Positions 6,542-7,551 of a stretch of DNA of 7,551 bases are shown piece after piece (within the stretch, counting starts at the first letter, position 1; each line of letters begins with the position of its first letter). Where the stretch lies: assembly GCA_029865665.1 (NCBI GenBank), contig JARXAV010000099.1, positions 1 to 7,551 on the forward strand, in the 5' to 3' direction. This DNA comes from Flectobacillus sp. (lineage in GTDB: Bacteria; Bacteroidota; Bacteroidia; Cytophagales; Spirosomataceae). The notes beneath the pieces were generated by a model, which was not told the DNA's origin, made no database searches, and worked only from the letters and a program-made list of their open reading frames with translations. The translations under genes and the position numbers were made by a program.

Positions 6542-6618
6542 TCTTAAATCTATTTTCGTGTTCTATATTCAAGCGAAATTAGTAAAATTGCACCACCGTT
6601 TTTTAAAAAAATAAATTA

Positions 6619-7551
6619 ATGAATAGTACCCTTGTTAAGATTGCCGTTTTTTTAGTGTTTATCGCAACACTTTTTTATGTATTGAAGTCCAAAAACGAAG
6701 TTAGTACAGCAACTGAACCGTGGACGAGAGAAGGACGTGGCGACACTGTTGCTACGGACAATCGGAAAATAGACGATGTGGCTTCAGACGTAAAAACAGA
6801 GGATGAGACATCCTTATTCGACACGCATAAGGGGGCGGATAGCAGTCCAGAAGTTGAAGAAGAAGAAGAGGAGGAAAGCACTGTTCCAACGAAAGGGACG
6901 GGAAATGTATCGTTAGAGAAATATATACCAAGTTCGAGTACCAATAAAGAAATTGTTCGTCATAAAGCCTTTATTTTGAGTTATCAAGAAGAGTATGAAT
7001 TGGCTTCGTGGGTGTTGCATTACTTGAGTTCAGGGGCAGCTTCGGGTACTGCTGATCGCTCGAATACGTTCTTGGAAGACCCTTTGGTAGAAACAGGTTC
7101 TGCGGTTACACAAGACTATGCTCGTTCGGGATATGACCGTGGGCATCTCTGTCCTGCTGGAGACTTTAAGAATGACCAAAATTTGCAGAATGAAACCTTT
7201 TATATGTCTAATATGAGTCCAGAGGCTCCTGATTTTAACAGAGGAATTTGGAGTGATTTGGAACTTCGTGTACGTCATTGGGCTGAAACCCGTGGAGGTT
7301 TAGTGGTTGTTACGGGACCAATCTTAAAAGCAGGTCTTTCGTACATTGGTAAACGTAATCAAATTGCTGTTCCCGAAAGTTTTTATAAAATTGTCTATGA
7401 CCCCCAAACAAATCAGGCAATTGCGTTTTTGATTCCGAATGAGGGTTCCGTTGAGTTGGTTAAATCTTTTGCTGTTCCGATTGATAAGGTAGAAAAGTTG
7501 ACTGGAATTAATTTCTTTGCTCAGCTACCAGATGCTGTGGAGCAAAAAATC
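6619..7551 (+). CDS. Membrane-anchored DNA/RNA non-specific endonuclease (NUC1), 3' partial
   Basis: Reading from ATG at 6619, 311 codons stay open to the window edge, so the stop is outside. Residues 6-22 form one hydrophobic segment (signal anchor or uncleaved signal). A charged linker of about 85 residues follows, including seven consecutive Glu (80-86). The nuclease domain begins near 112. The DRGH motif is at 173-176 with general base H176. N207 and E215 lie 31 and 39 residues after it, the spacing of the Mg ligand N155 and of E163 relative to H124 in Anabaena NucA. NETFYMSNMSPE (191-202) is the family's conserved block. The enzyme should cut DNA and RNA on the outer side of the membrane, for nutrient scavenging or against foreign DNA. 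It is divergent from the flavoprotein across 77 bp, where only imperfect promoter elements (TATTTTCG at 6551-6558) are seen. The domain appears nearly complete at the edge. Confidence 0.92.
   Translation, partial: MNSTLVKIAVFLVFIATLFYVLKSKNEVSTATEPWTREGRGDTVATDNRKIDDVASDVKTEDETSLFDTHKGADSSPEVEEEEEEESTVPTKGTGNVSLEKYIPSSSTNKEIVRHKAFILSYQEEYELASWVLHYLSSGAASGTADRSNTFLEDPLVETGSAVTQDYARSGYDRGHLCPAGDFKNDQNLQNETFYMSNMSPEAPDFNRGIWSDLELRVRHWAETRGGLVVVTGPILKAGLSYIGKRNQIAVPESFYKIVYDPQTNQAIAFLIPNEGSVELVKSFAVPIDKVEKLTGINFFAQLPDAVEQKI

Noticed and set aside
5361..6614. Plus-strand open frames inside the flavoprotein gene (5361-5654, 6123-6341, 6345-6614)
   Set aside because: They lie antisense to a clearly conserved FAD protein and show no domain, signal peptide or promoter of their own.
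6675..7278. Minus-strand open frames at 6675-6944 and 7030-7278
   Set aside because: They are antisense to the DRGH nuclease; the serine-rich first one is simply the complement of the acidic linker codons.
1..7551. CRISPR array, insertion sequence, tRNA or rRNA
   Set aside because: I saw no regularly spaced direct repeats, no transposase motifs with terminal inverted repeats, and no cloverleaf or conserved rRNA segments on either strand.

Overview
The window looks like a chromosomal stretch from a member of the Bacteroidota, most likely a Cytophagales-type environmental bacterium. The evidence is a promoter of the phylum-specific form (TTTG, 19 bp, TAnnTTTG) at 586-616, starts without usable Shine-Dalgarno sequences, lipoproteins with an acidic patch after the lipidated cysteine, and protein families (DUF2147, HI0933-like flavoprotein, NUC1 nuclease) in versions typical of this phylum. 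The genus cannot be fixed from the sequence alone.

Layout, left to right. (1) An exported DUF2147 protein on the plus strand (2-481). (2) A two-gene plus-strand operon (707-2740) of paralogous lipoproteins of no recognised family. It has a well-formed promoter, a 23-bp palindrome just downstream of the likely transcription start, and a hairpin terminator (2781-2839). (3) A two-gene minus-strand unit (4694 down to 2844): a predicted zinc metalloprotease with HExxH, ExxAD and HPxxxxR motifs, whose stop lies 3 nt before the start of a purine nucleoside phosphorylase. (4) A divergent small aromatic-rich protein (4872-5165) of unknown function. (5) An HI0933/BaiN-type FAD protein on the minus strand (6541-5309). 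(6) A divergent membrane-anchored DNA/RNA non-specific endonuclease (6619 to the window end, 3' partial), which is missing from a simple stop-to-stop listing because it runs off the edge.

Base composition is uneven. Lines counted by hand give about 45-48% GC in the phosphorylase and flavoprotein genes and about 40% in the DUF2147 gene. They give only about 27-33% in the two lipoproteins and the metalloprotease. This suggests two AT-rich accessory blocks (about 500-2840 and about 3690-5250) set among conserved genes.

The strongest unexplained signal is the lipoprotein pair. Four cysteines sit at identical spacings (44, 65, 44) in both proteins, and the alignment is free of gaps for about 236 residues although overall identity is low. 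This suggests a disulfide-stapled helical fold kept while the rest of the sequence diverged. Second is the metalloprotease translationally coupled to the phosphorylase and flanked by the small divergent gene. It could be an accessory (possibly defence-type) module, but nothing in the window proves that.
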